From Geodermatophilus sabuli (lineage in GTDB: Bacteria; Actinomycetota; Actinomycetes; Mycobacteriales; Geodermatophilaceae), in contig NZ_OBDO01000002.1 in NCBI RefSeq assembly GCF_900215145.1, positions 310,001-374,000 on the forward strand: DNA of 64,000 nt, read 5' to 3'. The notes under the pieces are model-generated. The model ran no database searches. It was given only the letters and a program-made list of their open reading frames with translations, and had not been told where the DNA came from. Positions 20,448-30,168 of the stretch are shown here, in pieces (position 1 is the first letter of the stretch; each line of letters starts with the position of its first letter). A program made the translations under genes and the position numbers.

Positions 20448-20480
20448 GGGCGCCCGGGAACGACTCGTTCCCGGGCGCCC
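20448..20480. terminator. Bidirectional terminator hairpin
   Basis: A perfect 16-bp stem, gggcgcccgggaacga at 20448-20463 and its complement at 20465-20480, with a minimal loop, between the convergent Asp-rich gene (+) and korB (-). No T run follows, as usual for actinobacterial terminators. Confidence 0.85.
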
Positions 20481-20501
20481 TTCGGCGTCGTCAGGCCTGG
20501 C

Positions 20502-21589
20502 TCAGGCGGAGACGGTCCAGGTGTCGCTGCCGGCCAGGATCGCGTCCAGGTCGCCAGGCGACGTCGTCCGGGCGTCCTTGATCTGGTCGGCCATCATCCG
20601 GTCGTAGGTCGGCTTCTGCACCGCGCGGAACACGCCCATGGGGGTGTACCGGAGGTCCTGGCTGGCCAGCCGGGACAGCGCGAAGGCATAGGACGGGTCC
20701 TGCCGGGTGACGTCGTGGACGACGATGTCGGCCGCGTCCACCTGGTTGGTCTCGGCGATGCGCAGCCCGCCGAACTCGTCCCGGACCACACACGAGGCGC
20801 CGTCGGGGCCGAAGACCAGCGGCTTGCCGTGCTCCAGGGGGATCGACCACTGCGTGCCGGTGGTCGGGTCCTTGAGCAGGTCGAAGGCGCCGTCGTTGAA
20901 GATGTTGCAGTTCTGGTAGATCTCCACCAGCGAGGTGCCCTGGTGCTCGGCGGCCTGCCGCAGCACCTCGGTGAGGCCCTTGCGGTCGGAGTCCATCGCG
21001 CGGCCCACGAAGGTGGCGTCGGCGCCGAGCGCCAGCGACACCGGGTTGAACGGGTGGTCCAGCGAGCCCATCGGGGTGGACTTGGTGATCTTGCCGACCT
21101 CGCTGGTGGGCGAGTACTGACCCTTGGTGAGCCCGTAGATCCGGTTGTTGAACAGCAGGATCGTCAGGTTCACGTTGCGGCGCAGCGTGTGGATCAGGTG
21201 GTTGCCGCCGATCGACAGCGCGTCGCCGTCCCCGGTGACCACCCAGACCGACAGGTCCGGGCGCGAGGCGGCCAGGCCGGTGGCGATCGCCGGCGCGCGG
21301 CCGTGGATCGAGTGCATCCCGTAGGTGTTCATGTAGTACGGGAAACGCGAGGAGCACCCGATGCCGGAGACGATGACCATGTCCTCGCGGGCGATGCCGA
21401 GGCTGGGCAGGAAGCTCTGGACCGCGTTGAGGATGACGTAGTCACCGCACCCGGGGCACCAGCGCACCTCCTGGTCGGTCTTCATGTCCTTGGCCTTGAG
21501 GACGGTCTGCTTCTCGCCCTGGGTGGCGACCGAGGCCGCGATCGCGTCGGCGATCGGGCCTTCGGCGGGCATGCCGAGGTCGACGGTGG

Positions 21590-21593
<4 letters not shown>
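20502..21593 (-). CDS. korB: 2-oxoacid:ferredoxin oxidoreductase, beta subunit
   Basis: A 363-residue thiamine-diphosphate subunit. The WCPGCGDY motif near residue 47 and the TPP site GDGDALSIGGNH followed by NNRIYGLTKGQ are typical of KorB. With KorA it oxidatively decarboxylates 2-oxoglutarate (or another 2-oxoacid) to the CoA thioester while reducing ferredoxin. ATG at 21593 overlaps the korA stop (ATGA); the longer open frame extending into korA is a shadow. Beta subunits of this actinobacterial type are normally 350-375 residues. Confidence 0.92.
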
Positions 21594-23539
<1,946 letters not shown>

Positions 23540-23704
23540 CAGTGGTGTACCTCCACCGGCCGAGATTACGTGGCTGAGTTCTCGCGGGCCCGTGACGCGA
23601 GCCACAGTCGCACCTGCCGGGCGGCCCGGCACCAGTGTGCGCAACCTCTGCGCGCGGGAGGGCATTCCGTGAGCGCGGTCGCACGCCATCGCCAGGCAGG
23701 AGGG

Positions 23705-23742
23705 ACGGGTCACGGGGGGAACGACGCCCCCCGGTGACCCGT
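23705..23742 (+). promoter_or_regulatory. Hairpin in the htpX leader
   Basis: acgggtcacggggg at 23705-23718 pairs with cccccggtgacccgt at 23728-23742 with one bulged base and a short loop. It ends ten bases before the htpX GTG, between the divergent korA and htpX genes, so it is not a terminator of a known upstream gene. It directly abuts the G-rich ribosome binding region. Confidence 0.5.
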
Positions 23743-23752
23743 TGGTGGGGTC

Positions 23753-24625
23753 GTGCAGCGCTGGAGCAACGGACTGAAGACCGCGGTGCTCCTCGGTCTC
23801 ATGGGTGGGCTGATCCTGGCCGCCGGCGCGCTGATCGGCGGCCGGAGCGGCTTGCTGATCGCCCTGGTGATCGCCCTCGCGGTGAACGGCTACGCCTACG
23901 TCAACAGCGACAAGCTCGCCCTGCGCGCCATGCGGGCCTTCCCGGTGACCGAGACCCAGGCCCCGGCGCTGTACGCGATCGTCCGTGAGCTGGCCACCGA
24001 GGCCCGCCAGCCGATGCCCCGCCTGTACGTGAGCCCCACCGACCAGCCCAACGCCTTCGCGACCGGGCGCAACCCGCGCAATGCGGCCGTCTGCGTCACC
24101 CAGGGGATCCTGGAGCTGCTCGACCGGCGGCAGTTGCGCGCGGTGCTCGCCCACGAGCTCTCCCACGTCTACAACCGCGACATCCTGATCAGTTCGGTCG
24201 CCGGCGCGATGGCGACGGTGATCACCTACCTCGCGCACATGGCGATGTTCGCGTCCCTGTTCGGCGGCCGGTCCGACGACGACCGGGGCGGTGGGAACGC
24301 CCTCGGCAGCCTCCTCCTGGTGTTCCTCGGTCCGCTCGCCGCGGGCCTGGTGCAGATGGCGGTCAGCCGGAGCCGGGAGTACCAGGCCGACGCCTCCGGG
24401 GCGGCGCTGTCGCGGGACCCGCTGGCCCTCGCTGACGCGCTGCGCCGCATCGAGCGGGGAGCGACCGCCCGCCCGTTGCCGCAGGAGGACCGCCTGGTGA
24501 CCCAGAGCCACCTCATGATCGCGAACCCGTTCCGGGGGCAGGGGCTGGCCACGCTGTTCGCCACCCACCCGCCCATGCCGCAACGGATCGCCCGGTTGGA
24601 GCAGATGGCCCGGGAGCTCGAGTGA
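23753..24625 (+). CDS. htpX: Membrane zinc metalloprotease HtpX
   Basis: A 290-residue M48 peptidase of the inner membrane, which degrades misfolded membrane proteins with the active site in the cytoplasm. Two N-terminal helices (about 10-55), the zinc motif HELSH at 134-138 with HVYNRD following, two further helices near 155-205, and [14 protein letters not shown] that holds the third zinc ligand Glu. [14 protein letters not shown] is also conserved. Length matches the family. The GTG start is preceded by tggtgggg and a strong hairpin. Confidence 0.93.
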   Translation: MQRWSNGLKTAVLLGLMGGLILAAGALIGGRSGLLIALVIALAVNGYAYVNSDKLALRAMRAFPVTETQAPALYAIVRELATEARQPMPRLYVSPTDQPNAFATGRNPRNAAVCVTQGILELLDRRQLRAVLAHELSHVYNRDILISSVAGAMATVITYLAHMAMFASLFGGRSDDDRGGGNALGSLLLVFLGPLAAGLVQMAVSRSREYQADASGAALSRDPLALADALRRIERGATARPLPQEDRLVTQSHLMIANPFRGQGLATLFATHPPMPQRIARLEQMARELE

Positions 24626-24626
24626 G

Positions 24627-24683
24627 GCGCCCGTCCAGTGGCTCTCCCCCGTGAGCTCACGGGGTGAGCCCCTGGACGGGCGC
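24627..24683. terminator. Very long palindromic terminator after htpX
   Basis: gcgcccgtccag and following bases at 24627-24655 pair almost perfectly with 24656-24683, centred on gtgagctcac. The stem is about 28 bp with one mismatch and one bulge. It begins one base after the htpX stop. The 3' arm resembles the 3' arm of the hairpin repeat at 37803-37823 (tgggcccctggacggg). Confidence 0.75.
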
Positions 24684-25039
24684 GGGCTCGGCGGTGGCCG
24701 CCGACTGGACTCCGGGTGCCCGACTGCTCGCGGTGACCGGTGCGCTGCCCTGTGGCACGGGACCCCACGACGTGCTCGACCGGGTGCGGCGCGCTGAAGC
24801 CGAATGGCACCGTCGTCGTCTCGGAGCTGCCCTACCCGGACTCGCCGCAGGCTCATCGCGAACACCCGGTCTACAAGATGTTGGCAGGAGTGCAGCTGCA
24901 CGAGGCGCTCGTCGGCTGCGGCATGATCACGCAGGGTGAACTCGCCGACCTGTTGACGGGCGCCCGGTTCGCCGGTGTGCGGGTGGCTCAGCAGTCCGCG
25001 CCGACGCGCCTGGTCATGCTGGGCGAGAAGCCGAGCTGA
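24664..25039 (+). pseudogene. Broken methyltransferase remnant
   Basis: Two frames together give the C-terminal part of a SAM-dependent (O-)methyltransferase. The first frame reads GALPCGTGPHDVLDRVRRA and then loses sense; the second, from about 24793, continues LKPNGTVVVSELPYPDSPQ, HPVYKMLAGVQLHEALVGCG and ends RLVMLGEKPS at 25039. Restoring two bases at gcgcgctgaag (near 24790) joins them. The N-terminal SAM-binding half is absent and its place is taken by the htpX terminator. This looks like a decayed 5'-truncated, frameshifted gene. The next 292 bp (25040-25331) show no gene, hairpin or repeat that I can support. Confidence 0.65.
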
Positions 25040-25331
25040 CCTCGGCCCGACCTGTCGATCGAGCCTCCCCGCCGATGCGGTGCCTCGCTCCCTGATGCGG
25101 CGGCGTACACCGGCGGCTGGACCCGACGGTCAGCGGGCCGGCGGCCACGAGGACCGCGTCCCGCCTCCCCCGGAGCGACTCTGCCGACGGCCGGGCAGTG
25201 GCCGACTCGACACGGCCGACGCCCGCACGCGCCCCGGTCGGCGACCCGATGGCCATCGAGCTGGCCGCTTCTGCGGAACCAGTGCGGGCCGAGGCGCGTG
25301 ACGACGCGCTGGCCTGCGGCCTCGTCTCCGG

Positions 25332-25823
25332 TCAGCGGTAGTTGTCGAACTGCAGGGCGACGTCGAGGTCCTTGCTCTTCAGCAGCTGCTGCACCGCCTG
25401 CAGGTCGTCCCGCTTCTTGCCGCTGACCCGCAGCTGGTCACCCTGGATCTGGGCCTGGACGCCCTTGGGGCCCTCGTCGCGGATGATCTTCGCGATCTGC
25501 TTGGCCTTGTCCGACTCGATGCCCTGCTTGATGCGGGCGGAGATCCGGTACGACTTCCCCGAGGACTGCGGCTCGTCGGCATCCAGGGACTTCAGCGAGA
25601 TGCCCCGCTTGACGAGCTTGTCCTTGAAGACGTCGAGCGCGGCGGTGACGCGCTCCTCGGTGTCGGCGCTGAGGGTCACGCCCTCCTCGCCGGCCCAGGC
25701 GATCGAGGCGTTCGTGCCGCGGAAGTCGAACCGCTGGGCGAGCTCCTTGGCCGCCTGGTTGAGCGCGTTGTCGACCTCCTGGCGGTCGACCTTGCTCACC
25801 ACGTCGAAGGACGAGTCGGCCAT
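25332..25823 (-). CDS. YajQ family nucleotide-binding protein
   Basis: A 163-residue protein of the YajQ/DUF520 family, recognised by the start [32 protein letters not shown] and the end [12 protein letters not shown]. Family members have two ferredoxin-like domains; some bind cyclic di-GMP and act with transcription factors, others bind GTP/ATP or RNA. gagaggag precedes the ATG. A c-di-GMP-type GGDEF-EAL protein lies 1.3 kb away, which makes a signalling link possible but not shown. Confidence 0.93.
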   Translation of the reverse strand: MADSSFDVVSKVDRQEVDNALNQAAKELAQRFDFRGTNASIAWAGEEGVTLSADTEERVTAALDVFKDKLVKRGISLKSLDADEPQSSGKSYRISARIKQGIESDKAKQIAKIIRDEGPKGVQAQIQGDQLRVSGKKRDDLQAVQQLLKSKDLDVALQFDNYR

Positions 25824-25925
25824 CTGGGTACTCCTCTCGGTGCGTCACCCGGTCCGCAGGGGCCCGGGGGGACACCGGACGGACCGGGTGACGGCGTCTT
25901 GTACGCTCTCTCCCCGTACCACCAC

Positions 25926-26007
25926 GGCGGGTTGCCCGAGTGGCCAATGGGAGCGGACTGTAAATCCGTCGGCTTAGCCTACGAAGGTTCGAATCCTTCA
26001 CCCGCCA
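25926..26007 (+). tRNA. tRNA-Tyr (anticodon GTA)
   Basis: An 82-base class II tRNA with a long variable arm. Acceptor stem ggcgggt pairs with acccgcc, anticodon GTA at 25960-25962 in loop ctgtaaa, T arm ggttcgaatcc. The 3' CCA is not encoded. TACGCT at 25902-25907 is a plausible -10 box. Confidence 0.96.
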
Positions 26008-26017
26008 CAGGTACGAG

Positions 26018-26051
26018 GAGGGCCCCGACCTCAGCTGAGGTCGGGGCCCTC
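26018..26051. terminator. Bidirectional terminator, perfect palindrome
   Basis: A 34-base perfect palindrome (gagggccccgacctcag and its complement, no loop beyond agct) between tRNA-Tyr (+) and the convergent membrane protein gene (-). Confidence 0.85.
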
Positions 26052-26066
26052 TGCCGTTCCCGGCCC

Positions 26067-26498
26067 TCAGGGCAGTGTCGGGGCCCGGGCGCTGGCGACC
26101 GCGGTGCGCTCGAGCGGCTGCCCGCCCAGGAACAGCCAGCCGAAGGCGATCTCCACGTGTCGCGTGCAGGTCACCGTGACCTCCGCACCGTCGGTCTCGG
26201 CGGCCCAGGCGTCCAGCCGGGTGTCGCCGTCGGCGAGCTGGTCGACGATCGCCGCACCCGCGCCCGCGCGGGTCAGTGGCAGCGTCTCGCCGACCCCGAT
26301 GGCGTACAGGGTGGCCTCGTCGGTCGCGTTCGCCGCGGCCAGGGCCGCGCCGTCGCACACCGCCTGCACCTCCTGCTGCTCGAGGAAGGCATCGGAGGCG
26401 GCGACCGCGCCGAAGGCCATCAGTGCGGCGACCAGCCAGCACACCAGCACCAGGGGCAGCGTCGAGCCGCGCTCGGAACTCCGGTCGTCCTGTCGCAC
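26067..26498 (-). CDS. TadE/TadG-like (Rv3654c-type) membrane protein
   Basis: About 143 residues from GTG 26498. The start ERGSTLPLVLVCWLVAALM with a single N-terminal helix (about residues 11-33), then QEVQAVCDGAALAAANA, is the layout of helicase/secretion-neighbourhood TadE- or TadG-like proteins of actinobacterial Flp pilus loci: a prepilin-like helix followed by an aqueous domain. TACGCT on the minus strand ends six bases before the GTG, so the message may be leaderless. No other pilus gene is in the window, so it looks orphaned or at a locus edge. A longer in-frame ORF to 26627 has no family character. Confidence 0.68.
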   Translation of the reverse strand: MRQDDRSSERGSTLPLVLVCWLVAALMAFGAVAASDAFLEQQEVQAVCDGAALAAANATDEATLYAIGVGETLPLTRAGAGAAIVDQLADGDTRLDAWAAETDGAEVTVTCTRHVEIAFGWLFLGGQPLERTAVASARAPTLP

Positions 26499-26677
26499 GC
26501 CGGCAGCGTAGAGAGCCCGCCCCCTCGTCCCCTGCCTGTGGGCCGACCTGTGGACAGCTGTGGACGGCCGCGTCGGTGCGCCGGTGGAGGCGCTGGTGCC
26601 CTGTGGATTGCGTCGGTCGTGCCGCATGGGATCCCGGCTGTACCGTCCGCATCACCCGTCCCGGCGATCACGCGAAT

Positions 26678-26772
26678 GGGTGACGGTCAGGTACGTCGGA
26701 TCACTCTGTGTGACGGCATGACGGTTCGTCACACCGTCGTGATCTTCCGTGCTTGTCCCGATCGGGTGACGG
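26678..26772. promoter_or_regulatory. TGACGG repeats and an inverted repeat upstream of the microprotein
   Basis: TGACGG occurs at 26681-26686, 26711-26716, 26719-26724 and 26767-26772 on the plus strand. TGTGACG at 26709-26715 and CGTCACA at 26727-26733 form a perfect 7-bp inverted repeat with an 11-bp spacer, the shape of a dimeric regulator site. This 375-bp region (26499-26873) lies between the divergent TadG-like gene and the GSKWSR microprotein and is otherwise gene-free. Confidence 0.5.
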
Positions 26773-26873
26773 GCAGCAATGTCTCGGGCGCGGTCCGTAC
26801 CGAACGACGCTCTGCCCCCGCGCCTGGGTGACTGCCGCACGGTCGAGCAGTTCTTCATGCCTGAGGAGGCGTC

Positions 26874-26963
26874 ATGAACACGCAGCGTGGGTCGAAGTGG
26901 AGCCGGGGTTCCAAGTGGAGCCGGGGGTCGAAGTGGAGCCGGGGCTCCAAGTGGAGCCGTTGA
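26874..26963 (+). CDS. GSKWSR tandem-repeat microprotein
   Basis: A 29-residue ORF, MNTQR followed by four perfect copies of Gly-Ser-Lys-Trp-Ser-Arg. A strong ribosome binding site, gaggagg, lies seven bases before the ATG. The DNA unit is 18 bp, but Ser and Gly codons vary (tcg/tcc, ggg/ggt/ggc) without changing the peptide; tcg and tcc alternate, suggesting a 36-bp duplication. The peptide is very basic (four Lys, five Arg, no acid) and carries four Trp at six-residue spacing. I recognise no family. An 11-bp hairpin follows, and an integral membrane GGDEF-EAL gene starts 131 bp downstream. Possible roles (secreted or membrane-active peptide, nucleic-acid binder, leader peptide) are open. 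Confidence 0.7.
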   Translation: MNTQRGSKWSRGSKWSRGSKWSRGSKWSR

Positions 26964-26984
26964 CGCTCCGGTAGCGGTGTGCCA

Positions 26985-27017
26985 GGGCAGCCGGCCTCGC
27001 CCCAGAGCCGGCTGCCC
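26985..27017 (+). terminator. Terminator or attenuator after the microprotein
   Basis: gggcagccggc at 26985-26995 pairs perfectly with gccggctgccc at 27007-27017 across an 11-base loop, followed by cccttcggg. It separates the microprotein from the GGDEF-EAL gene. Confidence 0.7.
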
Positions 27018-27094
27018 CCTTCGGGTTGGGTCCGTTCCCGGGCGTGTGTCCCGCTGTTAGCCTCGGCGCGCTCTCCTCCCCTCCCAGAATCCGG

Positions 27095-29644
27095 GTGACG
27101 TTGGCCAGTCCCGAGGCGCACGTGCCGTTGCCGCGCTCCGCTGCGCCCCTGCACCCGTGGGTCATCGCGACAGCCGGGGTCCTGCTCGCCCTCATCACGG
27201 CCGTCCTCGTGTTCCCGGGGACGAGCACGTCGCTGGAGCCCCTGCCGTTCCTGGTCGTGACCGCCGCGTTCTTCGTCACCGAGACCGTGTCGCTGCACGT
27301 GGAGTTCCGGCGCCAGACCTGGTCCTGGTCGGTGAGCGAGCTCGCCCTCACCATCGCGCTGGTCGAGGTGGGCGGGATCTGGGCCGCGGTGGCCCGCGCG
27401 CTCGGCCTCGGGCTCAGCCTCGCCGTCCAGCGCTACGCCCCGGCCAAGGCCGTGTTCAACATGGCGGTGGCCATCGTCGAGGTCGCCGTCGCCGTCGTCG
27501 TCCTGCAGGCGCTGCCCTTCGACGGGATCGACGACCCGATCAGCTGGCTCTACCTCCTCGTCGCCGTCTTCGCCGCCGACGTCGTCGGCACACCCCTCGT
27601 GGTCGGTGCCATCCGGCTAAGCGGGGGCAACCCCAGTCGCCGGCTGTGGCAGGAGCTCCTGCTGCCGATCGCCGTCGTCGGGCCCTTCGCCGTGTCCGTC
27701 GCGGTCGTCGCGATGATGCTGACCCGGCAGACCGGCTGGGCGGCGGTGCTCATCGTGCCCGCGGCCGTGGCCGTCATCGTCCTGTTCCGGCGGTTCGCGA
27801 GGGTGGCCGGCGAGGGGCACCGACTGCAGCGCGTGTACGAGTTCGCCCGCCGCGTCGAGCAGGTCGGGTCCGACGAGGACGGCACCCTGCGCATCGTCGA
27901 GGCGGTCAAGGAGCTGCTCAACGCCGACCGCGTCGCCCTGTGGCTGCCGCCCTACCTCGACGAGGAGCCCCGGCTGGTGGTCGCCACCGAGGACGGGCGC
28001 GCCTGGTACGACGGGCCCGGTGACCCGGACGACCTCATCCGGCGGCGGGCGACGGACGGCTCCGTCGACGGGCCGGTCCTGGTGTCGCTCGCCCGCGCGA
28101 CGGAGGCCGAGGCCGCAGCCCTGGCCCGCCGGGACGCCGAGGACCTGCTGGCCGCCCCCGTGGCCACCGCCGCGGGGGAGCCGGGGTACCTCGAGATCTG
28201 CGACCGGCGCAGCGACGCCCTCTCCTTCGCCGACGGTGACCGGTCCGCGCTGGACTCGATGCTCACCCACATCAACGCCGCGATCCGGCAGCAGCAGCTG
28301 CTCAGCCAGATCCGCTACGACGCCGACCACGACCGCCTCACCGGCCTGCCCAACCGGCAGCGGCTGGCCGTGGAGATCGACCAGCTGCTGGGCGCCGACC
28401 CGGTCGCCGGCCGCGCCGGGCTGATCCTCGCCGCGCTCGACAACTACACCGAGGTCACCGACACCCTCGGGCACGCGGCCAGCGACGAGCTGCTGCTCGT
28501 GACCGCCGGCCTGCTGCGCGAGCACGCGCCGCCGCAGGCGCTCGTGGCCCGGATGGAGGGCGAGCAGTTCGCCGTCCTGCTGCCCGGCCTGTCGCTGGCG
28601 GCCACCGAGCGCGCCGCGCGGCGGCTGCGGGAGGCCACCTCCACCCGTGCCCGGGTGGCCGGTCTCGACCTGGAGGTGACGCTGTCCATCGGCGTCGCCG
28701 CCGCCCCGGTCCACGGCACCGACGCCGGCACGCTCATGCAGCGGGCGGACGTCGCCCTGCTGGCCGGCGCCGGCTCCAGCGGCGTGGCCAGCTATCACCC
28801 GGTGCTCGACCAGCAGAGCCTGCGCCGCCTGCAGCTGGGCACCGAGCTGGAGTCGGCGATGGTCGAGGGCCAGATCAGCGTGGTGTTCCAGCCGATCATC
28901 GACGCCCGGACCTCCGACATCGTCTCGGTGGAGACGCTGGTCCGCTGGGCGCACCCGCGCTACGGCGCCATCGCGCCCGACGACTTCATCCACCTCGCCG
29001 AGCAGATCGGCCGCATCGGCCCGCTCACCGACCACGTCCTGGACCTGGCCCTGGCCCGCTGCCGCAAGTGGCTGGACCAGGACATCGCGCTGTCGGTCGC
29101 GGTGAACCTCTCCGCCCGCTGTCTCGGCGAGCCCGACCTGGTCGACCGTGTCCGGCGCGCGCTGCGGCGGCACGGCGTCCCGGGGGAGCTGCTCACCCTG
29201 GAGCTCACCGAGGGCAGCGTCGTCGACGACTCCGTCCGCAGCAGCACCGTCCTCGCCGACCTGCACGCCCTGGGGCTGCGACTGTCGATGGACGACTTCG
29301 GCACGGGCTACTCGTCGTTGTCCCAGCTGCGGCAGCTGCCGATCGACGAGGTGAAGATCGACAAGTCCTTCGTGCTGGGGATGTCCACCAGCCAGGGAGA
29401 GTCCTTCATCGCCCGCTCGATCATCGAGCTGGCGCACAACCTGGGCCTGCGGGTCGTCGCCGAGGGTGTCGAGGACGAGCTGACCCGCAACCTCCTGGCC
29501 GAGATGGGCTGCGACAAGCTGCAGGGCTTCCTGGTCAGCCGGCCGCTGCCCGACGACCGGCTGGAGAGCTGGATCCTGGCCCGCACCGGCGTCCGCTCGG
29601 CGATCCCCGGGACGCCGCACCGGCGGCTGTTCGTCCGCACCTGA
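27095..29644 (+). CDS. Membrane protein with degenerate GGDEF and EAL domains
   Basis: About 849 residues from GTG 27095 (TTG 27026 and GTG 27122 are alternatives). Seven hydrophobic helices span roughly residues 15-235, followed by a GAF-like segment (about 250-400), a GGDEF domain and an EAL domain. The GGDEF signature is E488-GEQF, so cyclase activity is unlikely, though LTGLPNR remains. In the EAL domain the signature is E613-TLVRW; the catalytic Glu stays, and DDFGTGYSS (D733, D734), VKIDKSF and AEGVED (E790) are intact, so c-di-GMP hydrolysis is plausible. TAGCCT at 27058-27063 may be its -10. Inferred role: c-di-GMP turnover under control of a membrane sensor. Confidence 0.88.
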   Translation: MTLASPEAHVPLPRSAAPLHPWVIATAGVLLALITAVLVFPGTSTSLEPLPFLVVTAAFFVTETVSLHVEFRRQTWSWSVSELALTIALVEVGGIWAAVARALGLGLSLAVQRYAPAKAVFNMAVAIVEVAVAVVVLQALPFDGIDDPISWLYLLVAVFAADVVGTPLVVGAIRLSGGNPSRRLWQELLLPIAVVGPFAVSVAVVAMMLTRQTGWAAVLIVPAAVAVIVLFRRFARVAGEGHRLQRVYEFARRVEQVGSDEDGTLRIVEAVKELLNADRVALWLPPYLDEEPRLVVATEDGRAWYDGPGDPDDLIRRRATDGSVDGPVLVSLARATEAEAAALARRDAEDLLAAPVATAAGEPGYLEICDRRSDALSFADGDRSALDSMLTHINAAIRQQQLLSQIRYDADHDRLTGLPNRQRLAVEIDQLLGADPVAGRAGLILAALDNYTEVTDTLGHAASDELLLVTAGLLREHAPPQALVARMEGEQFAVLLPGLSLAATERAARRLREATSTRARVAGLDLEVTLSIGVAAAPVHGTDAGTLMQRADVALLAGAGSSGVASYHPVLDQQSLRRLQLGTELESAMVEGQISVVFQPIIDARTSDIVSVETLVRWAHPRYGAIAPDDFIHLAEQIGRIGPLTDHVLDLALARCRKWLDQDIALSVAVNLSARCLGEPDLVDRVRRALRRHGVPGELLTLELTEGSVVDDSVRSSTVLADLHALGLRLSMDDFGTGYSSLSQLRQLPIDEVKIDKSFVLGMSTSQGESFIARSIIELAHNLGLRVVAEGVEDELTRNLLAEMGCDKLQGFLVSRPLPDDRLESWILARTGVRSAIPGTPHRRLFVRT

Positions 29645-29713
29645 CGCCCCCCGGGACCCCCTGCGACGGACCCCGGCAGGCGTCAGGTACAGTTCTCCAC
29701 GGCTTCGGCCACC

Positions 29714-29786
29714 GCCCCTTTAGCTCAGTCGGCAGAGCGTCTCCATGGTAAGGAGAAGGTCTACGGTTCGATTCCGTAAAGGGGCT
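29714..29786 (+). tRNA. tRNA-Thr (anticodon GGT)
   Basis: 73 bases. Acceptor gcccctt pairs with aaggggc, D arm gctcagtcggcagagc, anticodon GGT at 29747-29749 in loop atggtaa with stem tctcc/ggaga. No encoded CCA. TACAGT at 29688-29693 is a plausible -10 box. Confidence 0.96.
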
Positions 29787-29831
29787 CCGACCAACCGGTC
29801 CTGTCGCGAGACCGGGCCGCACGGTCCTCCC

Positions 29832-29905
29832 GGCGGTGTAGCTCAGCCAGGCAGAGCAAGCGGCTCATAATCGCTGTGTCACCGGTTCAAATCCGGTCAC
29901 CGCTA
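29832..29905 (+). tRNA. tRNA-Met (anticodon CAT), elongator type
   Basis: 74 bases. Acceptor ggcggtg pairs with caccgct (first pair G-U, not the mismatch of initiator tRNA), anticodon CAT at 29856-29858 in loop ctcataa. The tRNA-Thr, tRNA-Met, rpmG order is conserved in actinobacteria and supports elongator Met rather than lysidine-modified Ile. Confidence 0.92.
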
Positions 29906-29909
29906 CTCT

Positions 29910-29938
29910 CGACGGACCCCGCATCCCGGGGTCCGTCG
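29910..29938 (+). terminator. Terminator after tRNA-Met
   Basis: cgacggaccccg at 29910-29921 pairs with cggggtccgtcg at 29927-29938 across a five-base loop. Perfect 12-bp stem. Confidence 0.75.
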
Positions 29939-30003
29939 TCGTGTGGGCGTCGTTCACACGCCGGGCCCGGCAGGCCCGTCCGACAAGGCTAGGAGACACT
30001 CCC

Positions 30004-30168
30004 GTGGCAGCCACCGACATCCGTCCGAAGATCACCCTGGCGTGCCAGGAGTGCAAGAACCGCAACTACATCACCCGCAAGAACCGGCGGAACGACCCGG
30101 ACCGGCTCGAGCTGAAGAAGTACTGCCCGAAGGACCGCAAGCACACGATTCACCGTGAGACGCGCTGA
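30004..30168 (+). CDS. rpmG: 50S ribosomal protein L33 (bL33)
   Basis: 54 residues, start GTG 30004 behind aggagacact. [36 protein letters not shown] is the bL33 fold, seen here as [17 protein letters not shown] and [17 protein letters not shown]. Zinc-type L33 has two CXXC pairs; here Cys14, Cys17 and Cys41 remain, but the fourth position is Asp44 (CPKD), so zinc binding is probably weakened or lost. The last codons and stop are part of a tandem duplication that continues downstream. Next to tRNA-Met and hadAB-like genes, as in other actinobacteria. Confidence 0.95.
   Translation: MAATDIRPKITLACQECKNRNYITRKNRRNDPDRLELKKYCPKDRKHTIHRETR

Noticed and set aside
20448-20480. Integron attC or transposon end at the long palindromes
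   Set aside because: No integrase or transposase nearby and no flanking target duplications; position after stop codons fits terminators.
24740-25039. Intact 99-residue methyltransferase-like gene
   Set aside because: The matching upstream residues are in another frame and the SAM-binding half is missing, so it is called a pseudogene.
25040-25331. Possible small genes in the gap between the methyltransferase remnant and the YajQ gene
   Set aside because: Short frames only, none with a ribosome binding site or recognisable motif.
26889-26960. CRISPR-like array
   Set aside because: The units are contiguous 18-bp repeats with no spacers and no cas genes.
26855-27354. Minus-strand frames through the GSKWSR repeat (repeats such as LEPRLHFDPR and GSTWSPGSTST)
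   Set aside because: An 18-bp tandem repeat is periodic in all frames. Only the plus frame has a ribosome binding site, compact ends and synonymous variation.
29832-29905. Initiator tRNA-Met
   Set aside because: The first acceptor pair is G-U, not the C-A type mismatch of initiator tRNA, and the anticodon stem lacks the three G-C pairs.
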